64,000 bases of DNA from Pseudahrensia aquimaris (GCF_042676045.1 NZ_JBHTJV010000002.1:620001-684000), one strand, 5' to 3'. Positions 15,291 to 25,123 are shown, counted from the first letter of the stretch. Translations and numbers: made by a program. Notes: a model not told the origin generated them from the letters alone.

Positions 15291-17939
15291 ATGGAAATTC
15301 TGTTTCTCGCACTTTTGGTTGCCCTCATGGCTTGGGCACTCGGTTCCGGCTTTCCGGTGGCCTTCGCGCTCCCCGGTTCGGCGATCATAACCATCTTGCT
15401 TGCTGCTGGTTCCGGCTACTTGTTTGCAGGCAGCCCTGACGCCTATTTTGCCCAAGGGGGGCCAAGCCAATGGCTTTCGGCCGGGGTAACTAACCTGCGA
15501 GGGGTGTATTGGGAGGTTGAGCGAGACACGCTTATTGCCATTCCGCTGTTTATCTTCATGGGAATCATGCTTCAGCGTTCCAAGATTGCTGAAGACCTGC
15601 TGGTGACGATGGCTCAATTGTTCGGCCCCGTGCCCGGTGGCCTCGGCATTTCGGTGGTATTCGTGGGTGCGCTGCTTGCGGCCACCACAGGCATCGTCGG
15701 TGCAACGGTTGTTGCAATGGGCCTTATTTCCCTGCCTGCCATGCTGCGCAACAATTATTCGAAGTCGCTTGCGACGGGGACTATTGCTGCCTCGGGCACG
15801 CTTGGACAAATCATTCCGCCCTCCATCGTCCTTATTATTCTGGCCGACCAACTGGCGAGCGCGACCGACCAAGCGTCTACTGCGCGTAAGGCGCTTTATA
15901 AAGAATCGACCGGCGAGCTTTCCATGCCTTCGCCCTTCGACGTAACGTCCACTTCTGCTGGTGAGATGTTCCTTGGAGCGTTGGTGCCCGGCCTCGTGCT
16001 GGTTGGCCTCTACATGGCGTATATCCTCATTTACGCGCTGATCCGTCCCCATGTCGCGCCGCCTGTGCGCAGCGAAGGTTGGTTTGACCGCGAATTCTTC
16101 TTCAAGCTCGGCCTTGCGCTGGTGCCCCCACTAACGCTGATTTTCCTCGTTCTCGGCTCCATCATTGCGGGCATTGCGACGGTGAACCAAGCGGGCGCGA
16201 TTGGCGCGGCTGGTGCGCTTCTCATGGCCAGCTACCGCCTGACAGAGGGGCAGAAAAATTCGTTCACCCCCGCAATCCTAGCGTTGATTGGGATGGCGAT
16301 CATTGTGTTTGCTACCTCCACATTCAACACCAACATTCGCGACACTGCTGCTACTGGCTCTACGGGTGTTATGATCGCGCTTGCAGGTGTCGCACTGCTT
16401 GTGTTCGCGTTGGGCTGGTCTGCTTGGCGTACATTCAAAATTGATGAGACGCTGCAAGGCGTGATGATTGAGACGGCAAAAACCACGTCGCTGGTGTTCA
16501 TCATCCTGCTCGGTGCAGCCATGCTGACTGCAGCCTTCCGCGCATTTGGTGGCGAGGAATTGGTCAAAGGCTTCCTCGAAGGTTTGCCTGGTGGTTTCTG
16601 GACGAAATTCATCATCGTGATGCTGGTGATTTTCGTCCTCGGCTTCTTCCTCGATTTCATTGAAATCGCAGTCGTGGTCGTACCGATTGTGGCACCCATA
16701 TTGTTGGCTGATCCGGAAGCAAACATCACCGCTGTTTGGCTTGGCGTGATGATCGGTTTGAACATTCAGACGTCGTTCCTAACGCCGCCGTTCGGCTTTG
16801 CTCTGTTTTATTTACGAGGGGTCGCGCCTGCGATTGTGAAGACGATCGATATGTACAAGGGCGTGATTGCGTTTATCGGTTTGCAGATCACGGCGCTGGT
16901 GATTGTGGGTCTGTATCCTCCGCTGGTGAACTATCTGCCAAACCGAGTGGCGTTGCTTTCGGATACCGCGCCACCGCCGCGCAATCCGCGTCTGCAATAC
17001 TGCATTGAGGAATATACGGTTCAGCAATTCAGCGAGAATCGCGCTGCAATAGACGCTGCTCTTTCGACTGCCAAAGGCCTCGACTTCTCCGTTCTGCCGC
17101 GCGATCTTTCGCGTGATGCGCCGCAGAGTTTTGCCGATGCTGAAAAGTCGATCGAATTATTGGCGCAGGCGAAGCAGTTCGAGGCCGATGTGCAGGCGGC
17201 TGCAGTTGAATACCGTCCTTTCCACAGCGTTGTGCGCCGTCTGGAATCAGACATGCGCCACATTGATGAGGTGGTGGAAGAGTTGGAAACCGCGATCAGC
17301 CGCGAGCGCGAAAATGAGGCACGCAAGGCGCGGCTTGAGAAGCGTGTGGAGAACCTGAAAGCTGAGCGCGCAGAGCTTCTGGCGCAAATTCCTGCCGAAT
17401 GGCCTGAGCGCCAGTCAACGTTTCAAGAGTTGACCAAGAAAGAAGCCAAAGCCCGAACAGAGTTCCGCCGTGCTGCGGATGGTTCCTATGCGAAGATTCA
17501 AGAGCTACAGGCTGTGCTTGCGGCCAATGAAGCGTTTGTTCCGCTGGAGTCTGAGTTGCAGGCAATGCGTTCGGCTGTTGAGACGGGCAGTCCCGATGAA
17601 ACGCAGGAAGCATTGAATGAACTTGCGAAGAAGTTCGGTGACGTGGAGGGAGCTTCTGACATTCGCAGCGAGTTGTCCAAAGCTCGTCGCGAATTGCGAC
17701 GCAGCAATCCAAGGATGGATCGTGTGATGGGTTCAATGGATGCCGCTCTTGCAACTTATGCCGAACAAAAGGCTTGGCGTGCATCGGCTGCAGAAAAACT
17801 TGGTCCCGGTCTTGCTGCTTATGAAGAGTTTGCCCGTGATACGTTTGGTATCCGTGCCCAGCGTCGCCTGACGCGCGATCAAGCGCTCTATATGGCAAGC
17901 TGCATTTCAGATCACAGGGATATCTCTTTGAACTTCTGA
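15291..17939 (+). CDS. TRAP transporter large permease (DctM) with C-terminal coiled-coil extension
   Basis: An 882-residue protein. Residues 1-560 form the DctM membrane domain, with family landmarks SVVFVGALLAATTGIVGATVVAMG, SGTLGQIIPPSIVLIILADQ and NIQTSFLTPPFGFALFYLRGVAP. The family is normally 430-600 residues. After about residue 565 comes a soluble tail of about 315 residues, strongly alpha-helical and charged, with heptad-like stretches (VRRLESDMRHIDEVVEELETAI, ARLEKRVENLKAERAELLAQI) that read as coiled coil. The tail ends just before a strong terminator. Its role is unknown; no internal frameshift or start signal suggests a separate gene. Confidence 0.88.
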   Translation: MEILFLALLVALMAWALGSGFPVAFALPGSAIITILLAAGSGYLFAGSPDAYFAQGGPSQWLSAGVTNLRGVYWEVERDTLIAIPLFIFMGIMLQRSKIAEDLLVTMAQLFGPVPGGLGISVVFVGALLAATTGIVGATVVAMGLISLPAMLRNNYSKSLATGTIAASGTLGQIIPPSIVLIILADQLASATDQASTARKALYKESTGELSMPSPFDVTSTSAGEMFLGALVPGLVLVGLYMAYILIYALIRPHVAPPVRSEGWFDREFFFKLGLALVPPLTLIFLVLGSIIAGIATVNQAGAIGAAGALLMASYRLTEGQKNSFTPAILALIGMAIIVFATSTFNTNIRDTAATGSTGVMIALAGVALLVFALGWSAWRTFKIDETLQGVMIETAKTTSLVFIILLGAAMLTAAFRAFGGEELVKGFLEGLPGGFWTKFIIVMLVIFVLGFFLDFIEIAVVVVPIVAPILLADPEANITAVWLGVMIGLNIQTSFLTPPFGFALFYLRGVAPAIVKTIDMYKGVIAFIGLQITALVIVGLYPPLVNYLPNRVALLSDTAPPPRNPRLQYCIEEYTVQQFSENRAAIDAALSTAKGLDFSVLPRDLSRDAPQSFADAEKSIELLAQAKQFEADVQAAAVEYRPFHSVVRRLESDMRHIDEVVEELETAISRERENEARKARLEKRVENLKAERAELLAQIPAEWPERQSTFQELTKKEAKARTEFRRAADGSYAKIQELQAVLAANEAFVPLESELQAMRSAVETGSPDETQEALNELAKKFGDVEGASDIRSELSKARRELRRSNPRMDRVMGSMDAALATYAEQKAWRASAAEKLGPGLAAYEEFARDTFGIRAQRRLTRDQALYMASCISDHRDISLNF

Positions 17940-17970
17940 TCGGTAAGGCGTTGCGGCTAACAAAAGAATT

Positions 17971-18013
17971 GCACCGGGTTTCGTCTGACGCGAAATCCGG
18001 TGCATTGTCTTTT
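17971..18013 (+). terminator. rho-independent terminator of the first TRAP operon
   Basis: GCACCGGGTTTCG (17971-17983) pairs with CGAAATCCGGTGC (17991-18003) as a 13-base-pair stem including one G-U pair, with a 7-base loop, followed by ATTGTCTTTTT. It separates the first TRAP operon from the second permease pair. Confidence 0.85.
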
Positions 18014-18042
18014 TACGGCAGTGCAGAGCTGGAGCACATCTG

Positions 18043-18510
18043 TTGATCGAGAATTTGAACCGAATTGCGTCCCGCATTGCGATGGTTGCACTGATGCTGG
18101 TTGTTGGATTTCAATTCACTGCCGTACTGGCACGTCACAGTTTCGGAGCGAGCCTGTCTTGGTTGGAAGAAGGTGCGGTATTTGCCCACGGTGCGGTCTT
18201 CATGCTGGCCGCCGGTTGGACGTTAGCGAAAGGTCGCCACGTGGCGATTGATGTGTTGAGCGATCGCTTTGGACCTAGTGGGAAAGAGCGGGCTGCGCAA
18301 ATTGGCACTGTGCTGTTTCTTGTGCCGCTCACGGTGGGCATCTTGGCGCTGTCGTTGCCCTATGTAAGCGCGAGTTGGCGAACTCTGGAAGGCAGCGCCG
18401 CGGTGAGTGGTTTGCCGGGAGTATTTTTGCTGAAGTCCCTGCTTGTGATCTTTGCATTGCTGTTGCTCTTGGGCGGTTGGTCAGCAACCCGCCGCAGCAC
18501 CAAAGGCTGA
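18043..18510 (+). CDS. TRAP transporter small permease (DctQ), second set
   Basis: A 155-residue, four-helix DctQ of usual size: an N-terminal helix MVALMLVVGFQFTAVLARHSF, SLSWLEEGAVFAHGAVFMLAAGWTLAKGRHVAIDVLSDRF and two more helices. TTG at 18043 follows CTGGAGC. It starts 30 bases after the terminator of the first TRAP operon and three bases before its DctM partner. No receptor gene lies in this second unit. Confidence 0.85.
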   Translation: MIENLNRIASRIAMVALMLVVGFQFTAVLARHSFGASLSWLEEGAVFAHGAVFMLAAGWTLAKGRHVAIDVLSDRFGPSGKERAAQIGTVLFLVPLTVGILALSLPYVSASWRTLEGSAAVSGLPGVFLLKSLLVIFALLLLLGGWSATRRSTKG

Positions 18511-18513
18511 TCT

Positions 18514-20049
18514 GTGCCGCTCGACTTGCTCTTGGTGATTTTTGCTTTTGCAGCCCTTTGGCTGGGGTATAGCGTTGGCATCACGCTGGGTGGCGTCGCC
18601 TTGGCTTTCGCGAGCGTTGCCTATCTGTTTGGTGCCTTTGATGGTGCGTTGCTGGGTGCGGTGCCTTCGCGGATTTACGGCATCATGACCAACCCCGTTC
18701 TGCTGGCGATTCCACTTTTTGTGTTTATGGGACTGATCGTTGAGCGCGCCGGCTTGGCCGATGACATGTTTGCCGCGCTCAACCAGAAGCTGGCGACGCG
18801 GCGCGGTGGGCTTTCACTTTCGGTCACGTTCGTCGGTGCGCTATTGGCGGCATCGACGGGTATTGTGGGGGCAAGCGTTCTAACGCTCGGCTTGCTGGCG
18901 CTGCCGACGCTTTTGAAGCGCGGTGTTGAGCCCGGTTACGCGGGGGCTTCGGTCGCTGCGGCGGGCAGCTTGGGGCAGATAATTCCGCCCGCAATTGTGC
19001 TCATTGTCTTGTCAGATCAGATGTCGAACGCTTGGCAGCAAGTGCAATTGGAGCAAGGCAATTTTGCGCCGCAAACAGTGTCTGTCTCCGATTTGTTTGC
19101 TGCAGCACTCCTGCCGGGTGTTCTGTTGGCAGCCCTGATTGCTGTTTACCAGTGGTTCAAAGGCGCAGAACGGCCATTGGAGGAGCAAGAGGAGGGGCCT
19201 CAAATTGGTTTTGCATCAGCAGTGTTTGGGCCGCTTGCGCTTATCGCTTTGGTGCTCGGGTCTATTTTAGGCGGTGTTGCGACGCCCACTGAAGCTGCAA
19301 GTGTAGGTGTTGCCGGTGCGCTGCTGCTCGCCGCCCGACGCAACTTTGCGCAGCAGATGGACGCGATGGCGCATCTGCCGTCGGTGGCGTTGTACTGCCT
19401 GCTGATTATGCTGCTATTGCGTGGTTTGCTGGGTGGTGGCGCTGCTCTAGTGGCTGTGAACGCAGTGTTGGCGCTGGTGCTTGTCGGCGGTCTTGCTGTC
19501 AGTTTGTCTCGGCTGTGGCGTAACGGGGTACTGAAGTCTGCGTTGGAGGAGAGCGTGCATCTGGTGTCGATGATTTTCCTGATCATCATCGGCGCATCGC
19601 TTTTTGCGCTCGTGTTTCGTGGGCTTGGCGGTGATGAAAGTGTGCAATCGCTGTTTGTTGACATGCCTGGTGGCGCGTTGGGCGGCGTGTTGATCGTTTT
19701 GGCGATCATTTTCCTTTTGGGTTTCTTTCTCGAATTTATTGAGATCACCTATCTTGTTGTTCCCATCGTCGTTCCCGTCCTATTGGCGACTCCGTTTGCC
19801 GATGGCTCCACAGTCGATCCGCTTTGGCTGGGTGTTTCTATTGCGCTCGTATTGCAGACATCGTTTTTGACCCCGCCCTTCGGGGTTGCACTCTTTTATC
19901 TTCGCAGCGTTGCCCCAGCGGCACTTACGACCATCGCGCTCTACCGCGGAGTGATTCCGTTTGTTGCGATCCAACTTGTAGCGCTGGGGTTGGTCTTGGT
20001 GTTCCCTTGGCTTGCAACGGGCCTGCCGGTGCTGTTGTTCGCCAACTAA
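18514..20049 (+). CDS. TRAP transporter large permease (DctM), second set
   Basis: A 511-residue polytopic membrane protein with the same DctM landmarks as the first set (SVTFVGALLAASTGIVGASVLTLG, AGSLGQIIPPAIVLIVLSDQ, LVLQTSFLTPPFGVALFYLRSVAP) but lacking the long cytosolic tail. GTG at 18514 is three bases after the DctQ stop. The similarity to the upstream copy suggests an old duplication; it may share the upstream TakP-like receptor or use one encoded elsewhere. Confidence 0.9.
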   Translation: MPLDLLLVIFAFAALWLGYSVGITLGGVALAFASVAYLFGAFDGALLGAVPSRIYGIMTNPVLLAIPLFVFMGLIVERAGLADDMFAALNQKLATRRGGLSLSVTFVGALLAASTGIVGASVLTLGLLALPTLLKRGVEPGYAGASVAAAGSLGQIIPPAIVLIVLSDQMSNAWQQVQLEQGNFAPQTVSVSDLFAAALLPGVLLAALIAVYQWFKGAERPLEEQEEGPQIGFASAVFGPLALIALVLGSILGGVATPTEAASVGVAGALLLAARRNFAQQMDAMAHLPSVALYCLLIMLLLRGLLGGGAALVAVNAVLALVLVGGLAVSLSRLWRNGVLKSALEESVHLVSMIFLIIIGASLFALVFRGLGGDESVQSLFVDMPGGALGGVLIVLAIIFLLGFFLEFIEITYLVVPIVVPVLLATPFADGSTVDPLWLGVSIALVLQTSFLTPPFGVALFYLRSVAPAALTTIALYRGVIPFVAIQLVALGLVLVFPWLATGLPVLLFAN

Positions 20050-20209
20050 AGTGTGCAGTTTTTGCGCGCAGAGCCTCCATTTCTTGCGTCAGAAAGCTAA
20101 GTGATTTCGTATCGTTGCAAAGAGCGATGAAATCGCCGTGTTTATCTTGACGGCATGCCCCTTCGCACCCGACATTGGTGGTAAGTGTAGCGAAAGGGAG
20201 CGCGTTGAC

Positions 20210-23200
20210 ATGGCCAAATCTGACTCGACCAAATCAACTGGAACCAACGTGCAGAAGGCGCTTGCCGATGTGCGGCTTGCAGACCGTTACGATCTTTCCA
20301 AAGACAGTGTTTTCCTTACCGGCACGCAAGCTGTTGTGCGCCTTACGCTGATGCAAAAGGAGCGCGACCGCCAAGCTGGTTTGAACACCGGCGGTTACGT
20401 GTCCGGCTATCGCGGTTCGCCCATTGGTGGGCTGGATATGGCTATGTGGAAGGAAGAGGCAACTTTGAAGGCGAACGATATCGTCTTCGAACCAGGCCTC
20501 AATGAAGACCTTGCCGCCACCGCGCTTTGGGGAACGCAACAGGCGGAGATGCGCGGCGAGGGCAAGCACGATGGTGTCTTTGGGGTGTGGTATGGCAAAG
20601 GGCCGGGCGTTGACCGCTCAGGCGACGTGCTGCGTCACGCCAACCTTGCTGGGACATCGAAAAACGGTGGCGTGCTGGCGCTGATGGGCGACGACCATAC
20701 AGCGGAAAGTTCCACCACAGCGCACCAGAGCGAATTTCACTTGCTTGATATCATGATTCCCATTCTGTCGCCTGCGGGTGTGCAGGAGATCCTCGACTAT
20801 GGCGTCTTCGGCTACGGCCTGTCGCGTTATGCTGGCGTCTGGGTTGGTATCAAATGCGTCAAGGACACGATTGAATCGACTGCTGTGGTCGATGGTCGGG
20901 TTGACCGTGTTAAACTTGTTGAGCCGGAGCCTGACAAGCGTTCCAAGGGCGGTTTGAACATCCGCCCGAACGACCCGATCTTGGCCCAAGAAGCGCGCCT
21001 TCACGAAGAAAAGCGCGATGCAATTCTTGATTATGTAGCGGCGAACAAGATCAACAAGACCGTGCTTTCTGGCGGTAAGAAGCCGCGCGTTGGTGTCATC
21101 ACTGCGGGCAAGTCTTATCTCGATGTGCGCCAAGCGCTGGACGATTTGGGCTTGGATGAAGTGTCCGCCAACAATCTGGGTCTGAGGCTCTATAAATGCG
21201 GTTGTGTTTGGCCGCTGTCGCGGGCTGAGCTTCGGTCTTTCGCCAAGGATCTGGATACCATCATCGTGGTCGAAGAAAAGCGTGCGCTAATTGAAGTTCA
21301 AGTGCGTGAAGAGCTTTATGACACGCGCTTCCGCCCGACTGTTGTGGGCAAGAAAGACGAGAATGGCGAATGGTTGTTCCCCGTCAAAGGTTCGCTTGAT
21401 TCAAACCAGATTGCGATTGCCATAGGGGAGCGACTTAGCAAGGTTTCGCGTTCCAAAAAGCTAAAAGATGCGCTGACCCGTTTGAAAGACGCGCAAGAGA
21501 CGCTGAAGAAAACTCAGAGCGTGGCGCAGCGTGTGCCTTATTTCTGCGCTGGCTGTCCGCATAATTCGTCTACTCATGTGCCGGAAGGTTCCCGCGCTTA
21601 TGCAGGCATTGGGTGCCATTATATGGTGCAGTGGATGGACCGCGAAACCGAGGGCTATACCCAGATGGGTGGCGAGGGCGCTAACTGGGTGGGCGAGCAT
21701 CACTTCTCAAAGCGCGACCACGTTTTTCAGAATTTGGGTGATGGCACGTACAATCATTCCGGTTATCTCGCCATCCGCGCGGCGGCTGCGTCGAAGGCTA
21801 ACATTACCTACAAAATTCTGTTCAATGACGCGGTTGCGATGACGGGCGGCCAGCCGAATGAAGGTGGTTTGACGCCTTGGCAGATCGCCAACCAGGTCGC
21901 CGCTGAAGGGGCCAAGCGTGTGGTCGTGGTGACTGACGAGCCGGAGAAATATTCAAGCACAATTTCGTGGCCACTGGGCACGACAATCCACCATCGCTCG
22001 GAGTTGAATGCGGTGCAGAAAGAACTGGCGGCAACGCCGGGCCTAACCGCCATGATCTATGATCAGACCTGCGCCAGTGAAAAGCGGCGACGGCGCAAGC
22101 GGGGTCTGTTTCCTGATCCCGACAAGCGTGTCGTGATCAACGAAATGGTTTGCGAAGGCTGCGGCGATTGCGGTGTGAAATCTAACTGCGTCGCGGTTGG
22201 TGCGGTGGAGACCGAATTTGGCCGCAAGCGGCAGATTGATCAGTCTTCGTGCAACAAGGACTTCTCTTGCATCAACGGTTTCTGCCCCAGTTTCGTAACC
22301 GTCCACGGCGGCAAGTTGAAGACTGGTGCCAGTGCGCCGGGCCTGAAAGCGCCATTGCCGGAATTGCCGGAGCCAACGCTGCCCGCGCTGGAAGGTTCTT
22401 ACGGCATAATCGTTACGGGTGTTGGTGGCACGGGTGTGGTGACTGTCGGTGCTGTGATGGGCATGGCGGCGCATTTGGAAGGTAAGGGATCGGCCATTAT
22501 CGACATGGCGGGACTTGCCCAAAAAGGTGGCGAGGTCGCGAGCCATCTGCGCATTGCGCCCACACCTGACGACATAAAATCAATCCGTATCGCCGCTTCC
22601 GGTGCAGACCTAATTTTGGGCTGCGATATGGTCACAGCATCAACGCAAAAAGTGCTGGGTTCGATTGAACAGGGCCGCACTCGGGTTGTGGTCAACGCGC
22701 ATGAGAAATTGTCGGGTGAGTTCACCCACAATGTCGATTTCTCATTCCCAACGCAGCGCATCCTGAAGACGCTTGACAAAGCCGCGGGCCAGGGCAATTG
22801 CTCGGTCGTTGAAGCCGAGAAAATCGCAACCGCGCTGATGGGGGATGCCATTGCGTCCAACATGTTCATGCTTGGCTACGCTTGGCAGCAGGGCACAGTG
22901 CCGATTTCGCGCGATGCCATTTTGAAGGCTATCGAGTTGAACGGTGTGCAAATTCCGATGAACCAGACAGCGTTCGAATGGGGCCGCGTTGCGGCGCACG
23001 ATCTTGATTTGGTGCCGACCGCTGATCCGAAGACATCGCCTGTCTTGCCGCATCGCGAAATATCTCAAAGCCTGGAGGAGATGGTCGAACGCCGTGTGGT
23101 TCAACTCAGGGCTTATCAGAACGCATCCTATGCCAAGCGGTTTGAGGATCGTGTGGCGGCTGTTCGCGCGGCTGAAGAAGCTGTTGGCGGTAAAGGACGT

Positions 23201-23728
23201 TTGGCCGAGACCGTTGCGCGCAATCTCTACAAGCTGATGGCAATCAAGGATGAATATGAAGTTGCTCGGCTCTACGCTGATGGCGGCTTTGAAGAGCAAC
23301 TCAAGAGCCAGTTTGAAAGCTGGGATTCGCTGGAATTCCATCTCGCACCGCCGCTGTTTTCCAAGCGCAACGATAAGGGCGAATTGATCAAAAAGCCCTA
23401 TGGCCCTTGGATGATGAAAGCCTATCGACTGCTGTCGCGCATGCGGGTTTTGCGCGGATCCGTGCTGGATGTGTTCGGCTATACTGAAGAGCGGAAAATG
23501 GAGCGCCGTCTGCTGGCTGACTACGAGACTGTTTTGGACGAAATTCTAGATGGTCTGGATAAGAAGAGCCTCGCTGCAGCCGTTGCATTGGCAGATTATC
23601 CGCAACTCATTCGAGGTTTCGGTCACGTAAAAGAGGGTAATGTGGAGAAGACCGAACACGAACGCCGCCGCTTGCGCGCTGCGTTCAAGAATGTCGATGA
23701 TGGCGGCATGTTGCAGGCAGCGGAGTAA
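20210..23728 (+). CDS. indolepyruvate ferredoxin oxidoreductase, fused alpha/beta form
   Basis: A 1172-residue fusion of the thiamine-pyrophosphate and 2-oxoacid:ferredoxin oxidoreductase parts. It starts with a core region (GYRGSPIGGLDMAMWKE, GPGVDRSGDVLRHAN, GDDHTAESSTTAHQSE), then a TPP-binding segment with CAGCPHNSST, IGCHYM, GGEGANWVGEHHF and GDGTYNHSG. A cysteine-rich iron-sulfur region follows (MVCEGCGDCGVKSNC, SSCNKDFSCINGFCPSF), then a gamma-type domain (VTGVGGTGVVTVGAVMGMAA). The family decarboxylates aryl pyruvates to aryl-acetyl-CoA. ATG 20210 follows AGGGAG; an in-frame start at 20138 would add 24 unconserved residues. It is downstream of two TRAP permeases. Confidence 0.92.
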   Translation: MAKSDSTKSTGTNVQKALADVRLADRYDLSKDSVFLTGTQAVVRLTLMQKERDRQAGLNTGGYVSGYRGSPIGGLDMAMWKEEATLKANDIVFEPGLNEDLAATALWGTQQAEMRGEGKHDGVFGVWYGKGPGVDRSGDVLRHANLAGTSKNGGVLALMGDDHTAESSTTAHQSEFHLLDIMIPILSPAGVQEILDYGVFGYGLSRYAGVWVGIKCVKDTIESTAVVDGRVDRVKLVEPEPDKRSKGGLNIRPNDPILAQEARLHEEKRDAILDYVAANKINKTVLSGGKKPRVGVITAGKSYLDVRQALDDLGLDEVSANNLGLRLYKCGCVWPLSRAELRSFAKDLDTIIVVEEKRALIEVQVREELYDTRFRPTVVGKKDENGEWLFPVKGSLDSNQIAIAIGERLSKVSRSKKLKDALTRLKDAQETLKKTQSVAQRVPYFCAGCPHNSSTHVPEGSRAYAGIGCHYMVQWMDRETEGYTQMGGEGANWVGEHHFSKRDHVFQNLGDGTYNHSGYLAIRAAAASKANITYKILFNDAVAMTGGQPNEGGLTPWQIANQVAAEGAKRVVVVTDEPEKYSSTISWPLGTTIHHRSELNAVQKELAATPGLTAMIYDQTCASEKRRRRKRGLFPDPDKRVVINEMVCEGCGDCGVKSNCVAVGAVETEFGRKRQIDQSSCNKDFSCINGFCPSFVTVHGGKLKTGASAPGLKAPLPELPEPTLPALEGSYGIIVTGVGGTGVVTVGAVMGMAAHLEGKGSAIIDMAGLAQKGGEVASHLRIAPTPDDIKSIRIAASGADLILGCDMVTASTQKVLGSIEQGRTRVVVNAHEKLSGEFTHNVDFSFPTQRILKTLDKAAGQGNCSVVEAEKIATALMGDAIASNMFMLGYAWQQGTVPISRDAILKAIELNGVQIPMNQTAFEWGRVAAHDLDLVPTADPKTSPVLPHREISQSLEEMVERRVVQLRAYQNASYAKRFEDRVAAVRAAEEAVGGKGRLAETVARNLYKLMAIKDEYEVARLYADGGFEEQLKSQFESWDSLEFHLAPPLFSKRNDKGELIKKPYGPWMMKAYRLLSRMRVLRGSVLDVFGYTEERKMERRLLADYETVLDEILDGLDKKSLAAAVALADYPQLIRGFGHVKEGNVEKTEHERRRLRAAFKNVDDGGMLQAAE

Positions 23729-23732
23729 GACA

Positions 23733-23918
23733 ATGAGAGCGGTATATTTCTATTTTGTTTGGGCCGTCGCTATCGGCATTTGGAGCGTCGCACTGGTCTT
23801 TACGCTGCTTGGCTACACCAATGGCATGCCGATGTTCGGCAACGTCGCGCTTGCGGTTTCGGTGTTGGCGCTGATTGCTGCCATCATGCTTGGAAAGCGC
23901 GAAGGCGGCGCTTCTTGA
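23733..23918 (+). CDS. small two-helix membrane protein
   Basis: A 61-residue protein made of two hydrophobic segments, AVYFYFVWAVAIGIWSVALVFTLLG and GNVALAVSVLALIAAIMLG, with a short basic tail. ATG at 23733 follows GGAGTAAGA, four bases after the oxidoreductase stop, and its own stop overlaps the TTG start of the next gene. The tight placement implies it is a real operon member. Function unknown; it could anchor or assist the oxidoreductase. Confidence 0.6.
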   Translation: MRAVYFYFVWAVAIGIWSVALVFTLLGYTNGMPMFGNVALAVSVLALIAAIMLGKREGGAS

Positions 23919-24952
23919 GCGCGGCTGCGGACATATTCGAGCAACAGGCCTTTCATTGCCGCGACCTTGGTTCTCCTTTCACCGCCGATCTGTGTTTGGC
24001 TTTTGGTAAAAATCTCGATAGCCAAACGGCTGTCGGTAGGCTGATTAATTCTTGGGCGGGAAATCCTTCTTATCGCGCCGATGCAGTGCCGCTGCGCTTG
24101 TGCGGAGGGTTGCACGCCTTGGTTTTGCTGGAGCGGGATGGAGAACTGCACTCAGCATACCCGCCGCGTTGTATTAAAATACCCGATTGGGCGCTCATTG
24201 AACGGGTGTTAAACGATCACGAAGCGTTCCTGCTAGACTGGATGAAATCGCCGCCGCAAACCAATGAAGTGCAGCGCTCAAACGCGATCTGGCCTGCGCT
24301 GCAAACAATTGCTGCGACAACAAAAAGACAAATCGCACTTTGGGAAATTGGTGCAAGCGCAGGTTTGAACCTTCAGATGGATCGCTTCGCATTTGACCAT
24401 GGTGGCCAAATGAGTGGCACAGCAGACAGTGCTGTGTTCTTGAGGCCCAATTGGGATGGACCTGTGCCACCCAACCAGCGTGTGGAGATTATCGACAAAG
24501 CAGCTTGTGATTTGAACCCGCTTGATCCCGCCGACAAGCAGGCGCAATTGCGCTTAATGTCGTATCTTTGGCCAGACCAAGAAGACCGGAAAAGACGCAC
24601 TGCGGGCGCTTTGTCTTTGGCGCAAGCGCATCCGGTGGTGGTAGAAAAGATGGACGCCATCGAATGGTTGCGTGAGCGCTTGGCGCATCGCCAGCCTGAT
24701 GCTTGCACGGTGATCTATACAACGATCGCCTGGCAATATTTGCCCGATGCTGCCAAGGCGCAGGGTGAAGCGATGATCCGAGCGGCTGGTGAGGCTGCGA
24801 CTGCCGATCAGCCGTTGGCGCAGGTTCACATGGAAGGTGATGGTGAAAGCCCCGGTGCTGCGATAACCCTAAAACTCTGGCCCGACGGTGTTGACGCCAA
24901 GCTTGGGCGGGTGGATTTCCATGGAAGATGGCTGAAGTGGCACGGGCTTTAG
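23915..24952 (+). CDS. DUF2332 domain-containing protein
   Basis: A 345-residue soluble protein of the DUF2332 family. Recognisable parts are FHCRDLGSPFTADLCLAFG at the start, QTNEVQRSNAIWPAL, ALWEIGASAGLNLQMDRFAF (a methyltransferase-like glycine loop) and TVIYTTIAWQYLPD. The family's activity is uncharacterised; the GASAGLN loop resembles an S-adenosylmethionine site, which is inference. TTG at 23915 overlaps the stop of the small membrane gene by four bases. Confidence 0.75.
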   Translation: MSAAADIFEQQAFHCRDLGSPFTADLCLAFGKNLDSQTAVGRLINSWAGNPSYRADAVPLRLCGGLHALVLLERDGELHSAYPPRCIKIPDWALIERVLNDHEAFLLDWMKSPPQTNEVQRSNAIWPALQTIAATTKRQIALWEIGASAGLNLQMDRFAFDHGGQMSGTADSAVFLRPNWDGPVPPNQRVEIIDKAACDLNPLDPADKQAQLRLMSYLWPDQEDRKRRTAGALSLAQAHPVVVEKMDAIEWLRERLAHRQPDACTVIYTTIAWQYLPDAAKAQGEAMIRAAGEAATADQPLAQVHMEGDGESPGAAITLKLWPDGVDAKLGRVDFHGRWLKWHGL

Positions 24953-25123
24953 AGGGCGCGGCATAAAAACACGCTCTTCATCTAAAGACTCCCTTGCGAA
25001 TCTGTTCTGGCTGGGAAAGACTGTATGTCGCTGATGAAGTGGGAGTTTTATCGGTGATACAGGTCAATGAATGTTCGGCAACGAACGCTTTTCAACAATG
25101 ACCCGGGGAGGAAATTCCAGGCC

